Positions 42,818-51,132 of a DNA stretch of 64,000 nucleotides are shown in pieces. The position numbers and the translations under genes are program-made. The notes beneath the pieces are model-generated. The model worked only from the letters and a program-made list of their open reading frames with translations. It was not told where the DNA came from and made no database searches. This DNA comes from JBHELB01 sp041859045 (GTDB lineage Bacteria > Hydrogenedentota > Hydrogenedentia > Hydrogenedentales > SLHB01): positions 106,110 to 170,109 of the forward strand of contig JBHELB010000039.1 of the NCBI GenBank assembly GCA_041859045.1, given 5' to 3'. How positions within the stretch are numbered: position 1 is the stretch's first letter; each line of letters begins with the position of its first letter.

Positions 42818-45412
42818 ATGCGTCTTTTCCCTGTTCTTGCGGCGTTATTCCTCCTATTCCACGCTTTCTCCGCGCAGGCGTTGATTGCTGGGGACGTCAA
42901 CAACGATTCAAGAGTCAACGTTCAAGATGTTCAACGGATCATTAACGGCATTCTAGGGCTCGGCGAGACGACCGGCGCCGATATTGACTACTCCGGCCGA
43001 ATCAGTGTTCTCGACGTGCAGACGGTCATCAACCGCATTCTCGGATATGTGATTGACGCGGACAATGACGGACTATGCGACGCGGCGGAGCAGCGGCTCG
43101 GAACAGATCCTTTCTTGGCCGATTCCGACGGCGATGGCGTTTTTGATGGTGACGAGACCGCGAGTGGGAGCGATCCGCTGGATAGTTTGGATCCGCTGCC
43201 CGCGCCGCTCATCACAAGTTTCGCAATCAACGGCGGCGCGTCCACGACCACCTCGCGGACCGTGACGCTTTCCTTCACCACCAACGTCGCGGCGACGCAC
43301 TATATGATCGCTGAGACGTTGAGTTTTTCCGGGGCTGCATGGCAACCGCTCTCCGTTTCTCCAACGTTCCAACTCTCCCTAAGCAACGGGCTCAAGACGG
43401 TGTACCTCAAAGTGAAAAACGACGTGGGCGAGTCCGGCTTCGTTTCCGCCACGATCGTGCTGGACAGTCCGCCGTTACCCGGTGCGCCGGTGATAACGGC
43501 GTTTACGATCAATGGAGGGGAAACCGTAACTTCCACGCGTGACGTCACGCTGTCGTACTCGTGCGCCGACGCGCCGACGCACTATCTGGCCTCGGAGTCG
43601 CCCACGTTCGCCGGCGCGACTTGGTTGCCCTACGACCCTTCGCCGTCGTTCACGCTTTCAGAAGGAGAAGGCCTCAAGACGGTGTATCTGAAAGTGAAAA
43701 ATGCAAACGGCGTGTCGCCCATCGTAGGCGATTCCATTTTGCTGAGCGAAGGCGCCGCGCCCACCCTAACAGGATTCGCGATCAACAATGGCGATCCCAT
43801 GACCATTTCGCGCAATGTCTCGCTCACGTACTCCTACAATGGCTCTCCCATCTCGGAGTACATGGTTTCCGAGTCGTCGAGTTTTGTGGGCGCGTCGTGG
43901 CAATTCTACGCTCCGTCGCCCGTGTTCATTCTCTCTCAAGGCAATGGGCCAAAGACCATCTACCTGAAAGTGAAGAACAACTACGGCGAGTCGAATACCT
44001 TAAGCAGCAGCATCGTTCTCGATGAAACCTCCACGCTGTTTATCACCGCATTCACAATCAATAACGGCGCCACCATAACAACGACGCGCAGCGTCGCGTT
44101 GACGTACGCCTGTTACGGAACCCCCACTCACTACCTTGCCTCGGAGTCGCTGAACTTTATGGACGCGACATGGCAAACATACACTCCTGCGCCCTCCTTC
44201 ATTTTGTCGCCCGGTAACGGAACGAAAAAGGTCTATCTCAAAACAAAGAACGCCGCGGGCGAGTCCAACGTAAGAAGCGATACGATTACTCTCGATGAAC
44301 CCGCCGCTCCTTTTGTTGCCTCGTTCACGATCAATAACGGCGCCCCCGCTACAACGGCGCGTAGCGTCGCGCTGACATACGCCTGTTACGGAACCCCCAC
44401 CCACTACCTCGCTTCGGAATCCCTCGACTTCACGGGGGCGGCCTGGCAGATATATGCCCCTACGCCCACGTTCGCGCTGTCCCAGGATAGCGGACCCAAA
44501 ACGGTCTATCTCAAAACAAAGAACGCCGCGGGCGAATCCAACGTAAGAAGCGCGTCCATTTTCCTGGCTGAGCAGATCTCAAACTACGTATTCGACCGAA
44601 TGTGGATGGATATCAACACGCCCATCGATGTGGCGCTGGACGCATCCGGCAACATGTACGTCGTTGAGTTTGAGGGGCACCGCGTGCGGAAGTTTGGCCC
44701 GGACGGAACCTATCTTTTCGCGTGGGGCGGCTACGGATACACTCCTTCGCAATTTGCACATCCCTCAGCGGTGACCGTTGACCCAACCGGAAATGTCTTT
44801 GTGGCCGATCAGGGCAGTCGCCGCATCCAGAAGTTCACCGGCGACGGCGGCTTCTTGACCTCATGGGTCTTGTCCGCGCCGGGCAAGCCCACCGGCTCCA
44901 TAGGGGACATAGCAGGGGACGCGTTCGGAAAGATCCACGTTCTCTGTACTTCGTTCCAGTATGTATGCGCGTTCACCGGTGGGGGGACATATCTTTCCCA
45001 CTGGGGATCCTCTGGGAGTGTCGACGGAAAGCTCTACTGGCCCGTGAGCTTGGCGGCCGATACCCTCGGCAATATTCTTGTTGCGGATAGCTATCCGCCG
45101 CGGATACAGCAATTTTCCGCAGCAGGTCTTTTTATTACGAAATGGAACAGCGCCGAAAATGGGCCGGGGAAGGTCTTCTATTGCACGCGAATGGAAATGG
45201 ACGCGCAGAGCAATGCTTACGTAATCGACGGCGCGGCCAACCAGGTTGTAAAGTTCGATTCGGAGGGCGCTTTCGTCGGAAGATGGGGGTCTTTGGGGGC
45301 GCAGGCGGGGCAGTTCGAAGAGCCGGAAGGCATTGCGATAGACGCCGGAGGAAATGTGTACGTAGCGGACTATGGGAATAACCGCGTTCAGAAGTTCCGT
45401 CCTCAGCCATAA
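42818..45412 (+). CDS. Exported dockerin / five-repeat / NHL-propeller protein
   Basis: A signal peptide (ending SAQA) is followed by a type I dockerin-like duplicated calcium loop (GDVNNDSRVNVQDVQ and ADIDYSGRISVLDVQ, ~25-77) and thrombospondin-3-like calcium repeats (DADNDGLCD, DSDGDGVFDGDE). Five tandem ~87-residue beta domains come next, then about six NHL repeats (~590-864) forming a propeller, for example GNVYVADYGNNRVQKF. No enzyme domain is seen. A large surface or matrix scaffold anchored through the dockerin is likely, but no cohesin is in the window. ATG 42818 is preferred over GTG 42809 because it begins the signal peptide. Confidence 0.85.
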   Translation: MRLFPVLAALFLLFHAFSAQALIAGDVNNDSRVNVQDVQRIINGILGLGETTGADIDYSGRISVLDVQTVINRILGYVIDADNDGLCDAAEQRLGTDPFLADSDGDGVFDGDETASGSDPLDSLDPLPAPLITSFAINGGASTTTSRTVTLSFTTNVAATHYMIAETLSFSGAAWQPLSVSPTFQLSLSNGLKTVYLKVKNDVGESGFVSATIVLDSPPLPGAPVITAFTINGGETVTSTRDVTLSYSCADAPTHYLASESPTFAGATWLPYDPSPSFTLSEGEGLKTVYLKVKNANGVSPIVGDSILLSEGAAPTLTGFAINNGDPMTISRNVSLTYSYNGSPISEYMVSESSSFVGASWQFYAPSPVFILSQGNGPKTIYLKVKNNYGESNTLSSSIVLDETSTLFITAFTINNGATITTTRSVALTYACYGTPTHYLASESLNFMDATWQTYTPAPSFILSPGNGTKKVYLKTKNAAGESNVRSDTITLDEPAAPFVASFTINNGAPATTARSVALTYACYGTPTHYLASESLDFTGAAWQIYAPTPTFALSQDSGPKTVYLKTKNAAGESNVRSASIFLAEQISNYVFDRMWMDINTPIDVALDASGNMYVVEFEGHRVRKFGPDGTYLFAWGGYGYTPSQFAHPSAVTVDPTGNVFVADQGSRRIQKFTGDGGFLTSWVLSAPGKPTGSIGDIAGDAFGKIHVLCTSFQYVCAFTGGGTYLSHWGSSGSVDGKLYWPVSLAADTLGNILVADSYPPRIQQFSAAGLFITKWNSAENGPGKVFYCTRMEMDAQSNAYVIDGAANQVVKFDSEGAFVGRWGSLGAQAGQFEEPEGIAIDAGGNVYVADYGNNRVQKFRPQP
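43202..44576 (+). repeat. Five tandem ~87-residue Ig-like coding repeats
   Basis: Each unit follows the order FxINNG, T-T-x-R-x-V-x-L-T/S-Y, HYLASES, GA-x-W, PSF-x-LS and GxKTVYLK-x-KN. Units 4 and 5 are nearly identical over long stretches, including the DNA encoding YACYGTPTHYLASES and LKTKNAAGESNVRS. This indicates a recent duplication, while units 1-3 are more diverged. Confidence 0.9.
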
Positions 45413-45572
45413 GTGGGCGCGTGTGTTTGCCTCGATGCGTACAGTCTGGCAACAAGCCCGCTGCCGCTTTCGGTTCAGGCCCGAGTAGCAGGAGCGTGGG
45501 CACGATGCCCCTCGGCCTTCGTGAAAACAGGGCGGGCCGCGTGCTAGGATTCGTGTGCGGCGATGGAGCGCC

Positions 45573-46283
45573 ATGAACGTGCGCGCAACGGGAACTGCGC
45601 CGTATCGAAAGGGCTTGAAGATCGTGCAACGATACCGATTATTTATTGCGGCGGCCTGTGCGTGTGTATGGATATTGCTGCCAGGGTGCGGAGAGAAGCC
45701 CACTTCCTCTTCCAGCCCTGCGCCGCCCGCCCCCACCGCCCCAGAGAAGCCTGCTCCGCCTGAGGCCTCGGCCGCGGCGGCCGTCGCGCCGATGCCCTCC
45801 GCGGACGGCGTGTTGATCAACGACGGCGCGGGCGCGCTCAACGGCGGTTTTGAGGTCTGGGTCGAGGGCGTGCCGCTGCACTGGCAGATCAGCGGAACGT
45901 CGAAAATCGGCATCGCGCCAGCCCTCGATGACGTGCGCGAGGGGAAAATCGCTGTCAAGGGCATCCCGGGCATGTACACCTGGCTGTGGTTTTACCAGAC
46001 CATCGACGTGAAGGGCGCGCTTGCAGGGAAAACCTTGGTGCTGTCCGCCGATGTGAAGACCCCGGAGGCGGCAAGCCGCGCGCGCGTGGCGTTTCTCTGG
46101 GAAGGCCTGATTGCGCGGGCCGCGTCGGAGCCTCACCCCGGAGACGGCCAGTGGCATACGTTGGTGGCGCGTTATCAGGTGCCGCCGGAAGGCTTGCCGA
46201 AAGGCCTGGTGATTGCCGTGGGCAACGGATATGAACCGAAACAACCGTGTCTGTTTGACAACGTGAAGCTGCTGGTCGAATAG
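45573..46283 (+). CDS. Lipoprotein with carbohydrate-binding-like beta domain
   Basis: The lipobox LLPGC is preceded by a hydrophobic signal. A Pro/Ala/Ser linker (~25 residues) leads to a ~150-residue beta-rich domain (NGGFEVWVEGVPLHWQ, FYQTIDVKGALAGKTLVLSADVKTPE, DGQWHTLVARYQVP, PCLFDNVKLLVE). That pattern is typical of CBM4/9/22-like or galactose-binding sandwiches, which end in an FDNVxL strand. No catalytic domain is present. ATG 45573 has GGAG upstream. A GTG at 45624 would give a more compact 22-residue lipoprotein signal and is a real alternative. It is followed 44 bases later by the polymerase-like gene. Confidence 0.7.
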   Translation: MNVRATGTAPYRKGLKIVQRYRLFIAAACACVWILLPGCGEKPTSSSSPAPPAPTAPEKPAPPEASAAAAVAPMPSADGVLINDGAGALNGGFEVWVEGVPLHWQISGTSKIGIAPALDDVREGKIAVKGIPGMYTWLWFYQTIDVKGALAGKTLVLSADVKTPEAASRARVAFLWEGLIARAASEPHPGDGQWHTLVARYQVPPEGLPKGLVIAVGNGYEPKQPCLFDNVKLLVE

Positions 46284-46327
46284 CGGCCCGAGAGGCGCGT
46301 CCGCGCCCACGGCCAGACAGAGGGGGC

Positions 46328-47869
46328 ATGGCTGAAACGTCGGGAGCTGTGAGCGTGTTTGCGCCTGTTCGGGGCGCGGCGAATCCCGTGGACGGCGTTG
46401 GCCGCGTGCTTCCTTTCGGTGCATACGCCGCGGCGATTGCCCTTTTCCTGGGTTACGACTGGGCCTGCTACCATCTCTCTGATCCAATTATGCGCGGCGT
46501 AGTTCTTGCCCTTGCCGGGGCCATCCTTCTCCTTTCCATCGTCCAATTACGCTGGGCGCTTCATGCTTTCACGGTCGCACTCGTGTTTTCGGACGATATC
46601 TCGCGGTTGTACTTCGAGCTCTCGATGTCGCACGCGAAATTCAACAGTTTTCTGACAGTCCCCGTCGCGGGCGTTGCCGTGGCCAACTGGGTGGCGTTGG
46701 CGTTAATCGGCGTCGGTGTCATTCGCGCGCTGCTGCTCCTGGCGGAGTTTGGCGTTCCCCGCTTTATCGCACTCGATGGCATTGTGGCGTGTCTCATCGT
46801 TCTCTATCTTTTCGTGGGCGCACACGGCCTGGAATCGATCTTGGATTCACCCCGAAATGCGATGATGAATCTCAATCTTCCCCTCTTTGCGGCGGGGTTC
46901 TACCTTCTTCTTCGCACTACGCTCGTCACCTCGCTCCACTTTCATCGCTTCTTTCAGTGCCTCATCGTGGCCGCTTCCGCCAAGTTGACCGTCTGGATGG
47001 CCTACGCGTTTCTGGGTATGGCGTCGGCGTTTGGCGGTACGGTGCGCCCAGGGTACGAGTCCGGTTACGTGGTATTCGTGCTGCTTTTCGGTCTGGCACT
47101 GTTGTCGCTCGACAAACGCCGCGGAGGCCACATCGAAGGACGGGGGCTAATGTCGTTCTGCGCCTTGCTGGCGGCGGCGTTTATTTTGCTGCACGCCACA
47201 CGTATGACGTGGATTTTCGCGGCGTGGACGGTGCTGGTCGTTCTTTTTTCGAGCAAGGGCGGGCAGAAGGTGAAGGTCGCGCTGGCGCTGGCGGCCGGAA
47301 GCGTTGTCGTGGTGATGGTTTCCCTGCGATTCTTTCCGCAAATGTTCGAGACGCTGGGCTATTTTGCCTCAACCCTCAAATTTTGGGACGCCGAAGCGCT
47401 GTCGGCCTCACCTTCGTCGTTGGTGCGCGTCTATGAGTTCAAGAACATTCACGCCCAGATTGTGGATCACGGGAACCCCTTGCTGGGCGACGGCCCTGGC
47501 GCGTTTTTCACAGACCGCTACCATCCGTTTCCGGTTGAACTGGGCGAAAACGACTACCGCGCGGAGGAGATTGCGGCCCGCCAGTTTCGCATGCCGCATA
47601 CCCTGGTCGCGTCGCTCATGTTGACGGCCGGGTACGGCGGCCTGCTTGCCTACCTCGCGCTGATGGGCGGGGCGTTCGTGACCACATTAAAGAGCGCTCG
47701 CCGCACGGCGGACCCGGCGCTCCGGCGCGCACTACTTTCTTTGCTGGCCTTTTTGCCGATCATCGTGTATTGGTGCTGGTCGGCAAAGACCAAGATGCTG
47801 TTGGGCATGACACTCGGGCTCATCGGGACGGCGATCGCCCTGAACGGAAAGGATCGCACGCAAACCTAA
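46328..47869 (+). CDS. O-antigen ligase / Wzy-like polytopic membrane protein
   Basis: This 513-residue protein has about ten to twelve predicted transmembrane helices and one large periplasmic loop (about 350-430). The loop contains NPLLGDGPGAFF and a following MPHT, the pattern of the Wzy_C region of O-antigen ligases and polymerases. Such proteins join or polymerise undecaprenyl-linked glycans. No glycosyltransferase or flippase is adjacent, so the target glycan is unknown. Family assignment rests on topology and the loop motif. Confidence 0.75.
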   Translation: MAETSGAVSVFAPVRGAANPVDGVGRVLPFGAYAAAIALFLGYDWACYHLSDPIMRGVVLALAGAILLLSIVQLRWALHAFTVALVFSDDISRLYFELSMSHAKFNSFLTVPVAGVAVANWVALALIGVGVIRALLLLAEFGVPRFIALDGIVACLIVLYLFVGAHGLESILDSPRNAMMNLNLPLFAAGFYLLLRTTLVTSLHFHRFFQCLIVAASAKLTVWMAYAFLGMASAFGGTVRPGYESGYVVFVLLFGLALLSLDKRRGGHIEGRGLMSFCALLAAAFILLHATRMTWIFAAWTVLVVLFSSKGGQKVKVALALAAGSVVVVMVSLRFFPQMFETLGYFASTLKFWDAEALSASPSSLVRVYEFKNIHAQIVDHGNPLLGDGPGAFFTDRYHPFPVELGENDYRAEEIAARQFRMPHTLVASLMLTAGYGGLLAYLALMGGAFVTTLKSARRTADPALRRALLSLLAFLPIIVYWCWSAKTKMLLGMTLGLIGTAIALNGKDRTQT

Positions 47870-47993
47870 GGGGTTCCTGCGGATAGGGGCGTCGCGGCCC
47901 GCAAAATCACGATTTCCTTGTCCCTCGCGCGGTGGCACAAGATCTCGGCCTACTCCAGGGGGGCGAAGGGGGATCCATCCAACTTTCTCGAAT

Positions 47994-48023
47994 TTGCGCG
48001 GTTGCGCGGAAATATGCTAAGGT
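47994..48023 (+). promoter_or_regulatory. Candidate promoter for tpiA-secG
   Basis: TTGCGC (47994-47999) and TAAGGT (48018-48023), 18 bases apart, lie about 90 bases before the tpiA start in a 244-base gap that has no other feature. The -10 element is weak; it matches the recurrent GCTAnnnT form seen before other genes in the window. Confidence 0.3.
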
Positions 48024-48113
48024 TGCCGTCCGCTGTTTGGCTTGGCCGGGGTGGAGTGTGCCCGTCCAGGATGTTTGGTTTGGAGCGTCTCGAGGAAGGA
48101 AGGAGGGGGCCAC

Positions 48114-48872
48114 GTGAGAAAGCCTCTCGTCGCCGGGAATTGGAAGATGTTTAAGCTTGTGGGCGAGGCCGTGGACACGGTCAATGCGCTCAAGCCGTTG
48201 GTGGCCGACGTGAAAGACGTCGAGATTGTGGTATGCCCGACGTTTACCGCCTTGTACGCGGTCGGTCAGGCGCTCAAAGGCTCGAACGTCGCCGTGGGCG
48301 GCCAGAATATCTATCCGAAAGAGAACGGTGCCTACACAGGCGAGATTTCGCCGCAGATGTTGCTCGACACCGGCTGCGCGTGGACCATCATTGGCCACAG
48401 CGAACGCCGTCAGTATTTCAAAGAATCCGATGAGTTCCTGAACGAGAAGCTGAAGTACGCGCTGAGCACCGGACTCAAAGTGATGTTCTGCATCGGTGAG
48501 ACGCTGGAAGAACGCGAGAGCGGCCGCATGAACGACGTGCTTGCGCGTCAAGTCACGCACGGGTTGCAGGGGCTTACCGCGGCGCAGTTCGAGAACGTCG
48601 CGATCGCGTACGAGCCGGTGTGGGCGATTGGCACGGGCGTTACCGCGTCGCCGGAACAGGCCGAAGAGGCACATGCCTTCGTGCGCAGCTTGGTCAAGGA
48701 CCAGTTTGGCTCGGCGGTGGCCGACGCCGTGCGCATTCAGTACGGCGGCAGCGTGAAGCCGGAGAATGTTGCAGAGCTGATGTCGCAGCCGAATGTGGAC
48801 GGTGCGCTCGTGGGCGGCGCGGCCCTCAAGGCCGACAGCTTCGCGGCGATCGTTCGCGGCTCGATTCGGTAG
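48114..48872 (+). CDS. tpiA: Triosephosphate isomerase
   Basis: The enzyme interconverts dihydroxyacetone phosphate and glyceraldehyde 3-phosphate in glycolysis. Active-site residues fall at canonical places: Asn9 and Lys11 in GNWKM, His95 in IGHSERR, and Glu167 in AYEPVWAIGTG. Phosphate-binding GGSV and VGGA segments are near the end. The 252-residue length is standard. The GTG start at 48114 is set by a long GGAAGGAGGGGG purine stretch. It is probably cotranscribed with secG 87 bases downstream. Confidence 0.98.
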   Translation: MRKPLVAGNWKMFKLVGEAVDTVNALKPLVADVKDVEIVVCPTFTALYAVGQALKGSNVAVGGQNIYPKENGAYTGEISPQMLLDTGCAWTIIGHSERRQYFKESDEFLNEKLKYALSTGLKVMFCIGETLEERESGRMNDVLARQVTHGLQGLTAAQFENVAIAYEPVWAIGTGVTASPEQAEEAHAFVRSLVKDQFGSAVADAVRIQYGGSVKPENVAELMSQPNVDGALVGGAALKADSFAAIVRGSIR

Positions 48873-48959
48873 AGAAACAGGGTTCGGGCACTCCGCCGGA
48901 ACCTGCGATGACAAGCGGCCCGAAGGGCCAGGGGCGCCGTCCCCAAAGGAGAACAGGTC

Positions 48960-49391
48960 GTGTCTGCGCTGTTTGATGCACTGTTTAGCTGGGCTACGCT
49001 GTGGTGGATTCTGATCATTCTCTACATCCCCGTCTCGCTGATGCTGATCGTGATGGTGCTGTTGCAGCAGGGCAAGGGCGCGGGCTTCGCCGGCGCGTTT
49101 GGCCTCGGCGGCGGCTCCGACACGGTCTTCGGTCCGCGCGGCGCGCGTACCCTGCCGGTCAAGCTGACCCAGGTGCTCGCGGGCGCCTTCATGGTCATCG
49201 CTTTGTTCCTGTCCATCGTGTATGGCCAGGTACATAAGGGAAGCGCCCCGGAACTCGCGGTTGCCAGCGAAAGCATGGCGGCACCTGCGGAGGGCACTGC
49301 CGCATCGGCGGACGCTTCGGCGGCTCCGGCCGCTGAGTCGGTGGCGGCGCCTGCTACCGCCGAGACGCCTGCGCCTCCGGCGGGAAGCTAG
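48960..49391 (+). CDS. secG: SecG preprotein translocase subunit with Ala/Pro-rich tail
   Basis: SecG is the small third subunit of the SecYEG channel. Two transmembrane helices (about 10-35 and 58-78) flank the conserved QQGKGAGFAGAFGLGGGSDTVFG loop. A C-terminal tail of ~55 residues is almost wholly Ala, Pro, Glu and Ser, longer than in E. coli SecG but similar to some other lineages. The GTG start has AAAGGAGAAC upstream. The pairing with tpiA is common in bacteria. Confidence 0.95.
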   Translation: MSALFDALFSWATLWWILIILYIPVSLMLIVMVLLQQGKGAGFAGAFGLGGGSDTVFGPRGARTLPVKLTQVLAGAFMVIALFLSIVYGQVHKGSAPELAVASESMAAPAEGTAASADASAAPAAESVAAPATAETPAPPAGS

Positions 49392-49425
49392 AGCGTTTCA
49401 AGTAATACCGTAGCCGCTTGGCGCT

Positions 49426-49491
49426 ATGCGTTTTCAAAAACAGTGGGGTCTTTGGGGAAAAGCGGCGGATACGCGGTTTTTGAAAACGCAT
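49426..49491. repeat. 16-bp perfect inverted repeat downstream of secG
   Basis: ATGCGTTTTCAAAAAC (49426-49441) and GTTTTTGAAAACGCAT (49476-49491) are perfect inverted copies separated by 34 bases. They lie after the secG stop and before the terminator at 49513. The long spacer and lack of an adjacent T-run argue against a simple terminator. It may be a protein-binding site, a small repetitive element or part of a 3' structure. Confidence 0.75.
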
Positions 49492-49512
49492 TAGAGTAAA
49501 CACACCCATTTT

Positions 49513-49557
49513 CACGGGATCGTCGCGAATGACGCGGCGGTCCCGTGTTTCATTTTT
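49513..49557 (+). terminator. Terminator of tpiA-secG
   Basis: CACGGGATCGTCGCG (49513-49527) pairs with CGCGGCGGTCCCGTG (49533-49547) through 15 base pairs, two of them G-U, with an AATGA loop. TTTCATTTTT follows. It closes the tpiA-secG unit. A TATACT that may serve as -10 for the next gene occurs at 49566-49571. Confidence 0.85.
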
Positions 49558-49604
49558 GGCGGTGCTATACTCTCTTCGCGTGTGAATGCGCGAAAGGGGG
49601 CGAC

Positions 49605-50900
49605 ATGGACATCGTCAGCGGGTTGGCGGAATTTGGAGTGGTGGGGGATGGGCTCGCGGACGACACCGCGGCGCTCCAACGCGCGATCGACGCGGCTGCG
49701 GATACCGGCGGCGGCCGGGTGTGGCTTCCGGCGGGGCGCTACCGCGTATCGGGCAGTCTCGCAGTCCGGCGCGGCGTCACGGTGCAAGGCGCATTGGAGG
49801 CCCCCGCGGGTTTTACCGCGCTGACCGGCACAGTGATCCTTGCCACGGGCGGGAAAGGCATCGACGACGATACCCACCCGGCGCTGTTCGAACTCGGCAA
49901 CTCGTGCGCTGTGCGCGGGCTTTCGATCTACTATCCGGAGCAAGACGTCGACGCGGTTACGCCGTATCCCTGGACTTTCCATCTCAAAGACTCCGACAAT
50001 ACCGTCGAGTGCGTGACGCTGTACAACAGCTACAAAGGCATTCGCGTTGGACCCGAATCGAATTTCCGCCATCGTATCCGCAGCGTACATGGCTGCGTGT
50101 TGCGCTACGGGATTTGGGTCGACAACTGCTGGGAGATTGGGCGCGTCGAGAATTGCCAGTTGCACCCACAGTGGTGGTGCGACGCGTTGGGCGGCGACTG
50201 GGCGAAGGTATGCGCCTACATGGGTGAGCACCTCGAAGGGTTCGTCTTCGGTCGAACCGATTGGGAGTACATCACCAACAACTTTTTGTACTCCGCAAGA
50301 ATCTGCTACCACTTTATTCACACGCCGAACGGCGAGTGCAACGGTCACATGACGGGGTGCGGCGGCGACGGCAGCCAGACGGCTGTGCAGATCGACCGCA
50401 TGCAGCGCATGGGGCTGCTGATCACCGGCGGCGAATTTGTGTCGCTCGCGGGGCCGGAGCCCTGTCAGGTACGCATCACCGCGAAGAGCGTGCGCGGCAG
50501 TGCGCGGTTCGTGAACTGCGCGTTCTGGGGACTGTCGAATCACATCGCAGTGATCGAGGGCGACGGCTACGCGTCATTCAGCGACTGCTATTTCACGAAC
50601 TGGAAAGAGGGTCGCGATGACTCGCCGCTGATTATCGCGCGCCGTGGGCGTGTGCAGGTGACGAATTGCAGTTTTGATACGCACCACCCGGCGCTCTTGA
50701 TCGAACCGGGGGTAACGCACGCGATCGTCCGGGGCAACAACGGGGCCAACGGGGTGCGCGTGATCGACCGTACCGAAGGACGCGCCGTCATCACGGACAA
50801 CGAGCCCGCGCCTCCCGGTCCCGCGCCGTTTCCCTTCGGCCAAAGCGGCCGCCCCCAGCCGGGCGAGCAACTCGATCAGTGCGCGCCGCCGGAGCCGTGA
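49605..50900 (+). CDS. Right-handed beta-helix protein, pectate lyase 3-like
   Basis: The N-terminal ~70 residues carry the Pectate_lyase_3 pattern (FGVVGDGLADDTAALQRAID then GGGRVWLPAGRYRVSG). The remaining sequence has short beta-strand rungs with Asn and Gly turns, as in parallel beta-helix polysaccharide lyases, epimerases and phage tailspikes. The C-terminal portion includes VTNCSFDTHHPALLIEPG and similar rungs. No signal peptide was seen, which is unusual for a lyase. Catalytic residues are not identifiable by eye. ATG 49605 is preceded by AAAGGGGG. Length is 431 residues. Confidence 0.8.
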   Translation: MDIVSGLAEFGVVGDGLADDTAALQRAIDAAADTGGGRVWLPAGRYRVSGSLAVRRGVTVQGALEAPAGFTALTGTVILATGGKGIDDDTHPALFELGNSCAVRGLSIYYPEQDVDAVTPYPWTFHLKDSDNTVECVTLYNSYKGIRVGPESNFRHRIRSVHGCVLRYGIWVDNCWEIGRVENCQLHPQWWCDALGGDWAKVCAYMGEHLEGFVFGRTDWEYITNNFLYSARICYHFIHTPNGECNGHMTGCGGDGSQTAVQIDRMQRMGLLITGGEFVSLAGPEPCQVRITAKSVRGSARFVNCAFWGLSNHIAVIEGDGYASFSDCYFTNWKEGRDDSPLIIARRGRVQVTNCSFDTHHPALLIEPGVTHAIVRGNNGANGVRVIDRTEGRAVITDNEPAPPGPAPFPFGQSGRPQPGEQLDQCAPPEP

Positions 50901-50920
50901 AGCCCATGCCTCATTCGTGC

Positions 50921-50926
50921 TAAAAT
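50921..50926 (+). promoter_or_regulatory. -10-like element before the small ORF and murA
   Basis: TAAAAT lies 34 bases before the start of the 49-codon ORF at 50960 and about 200 bases before murA. No good -35 hexamer accompanies it. It falls in the short gap after the beta-helix gene, the only place where a promoter for the small ORF could sit. Confidence 0.35.
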
Positions 50927-50959
50927 CAGCGCTTGAACCCAACGCAGAGGAGAGCGGCC

Positions 50960-51109
50960 ATGAAGCACGTATCCCCCATCAGCCTTGCGCGGCCGGCGCT
51001 GGCCCAGGGGTCGGGCACGATCCCGATCACGAGCCTGTTCTGGCAGTGGTTTGTCTGGATTCTTGATGCGGCGATGTTCGTGTGGACGGGGATTCTGCGC
51101 AAGAGCTGA
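50960..51109 (+). CDS. Small 49-residue protein with hydrophobic C-half
   Basis: This short frame begins at ATG with AGAGGAGAG six bases upstream, one of the better ribosome-binding sites in the window, and follows a -10-like TAAAAT. The product has a polar N-half and a tryptophan-rich hydrophobic segment at about 25-45 (SLFWQWFVWILDAAMFVW) ending in basic residues, consistent with a small membrane protein. It precedes murA by 23 bases. No family is recognised. The strong Shine-Dalgarno and membrane-like composition favour a real gene over chance. Confidence 0.6.
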   Translation: MKHVSPISLARPALAQGSGTIPITSLFWQWFVWILDAAMFVWTGILRKS

Positions 51110-51132
51110 CCTATTCACAACCGGGACTCACC

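Noticed and set aside
43202..44576. Tandem repeats considered as a CRISPR or mobile element
   Set aside because: They are ~260-bp in-frame protein repeats within the dockerin/NHL gene.
47870..48113. Gap before tpiA inspected for a tRNA or riboswitch
   Set aside because: No tRNA arms or known aptamer pattern were found; only a weak promoter candidate is visible.
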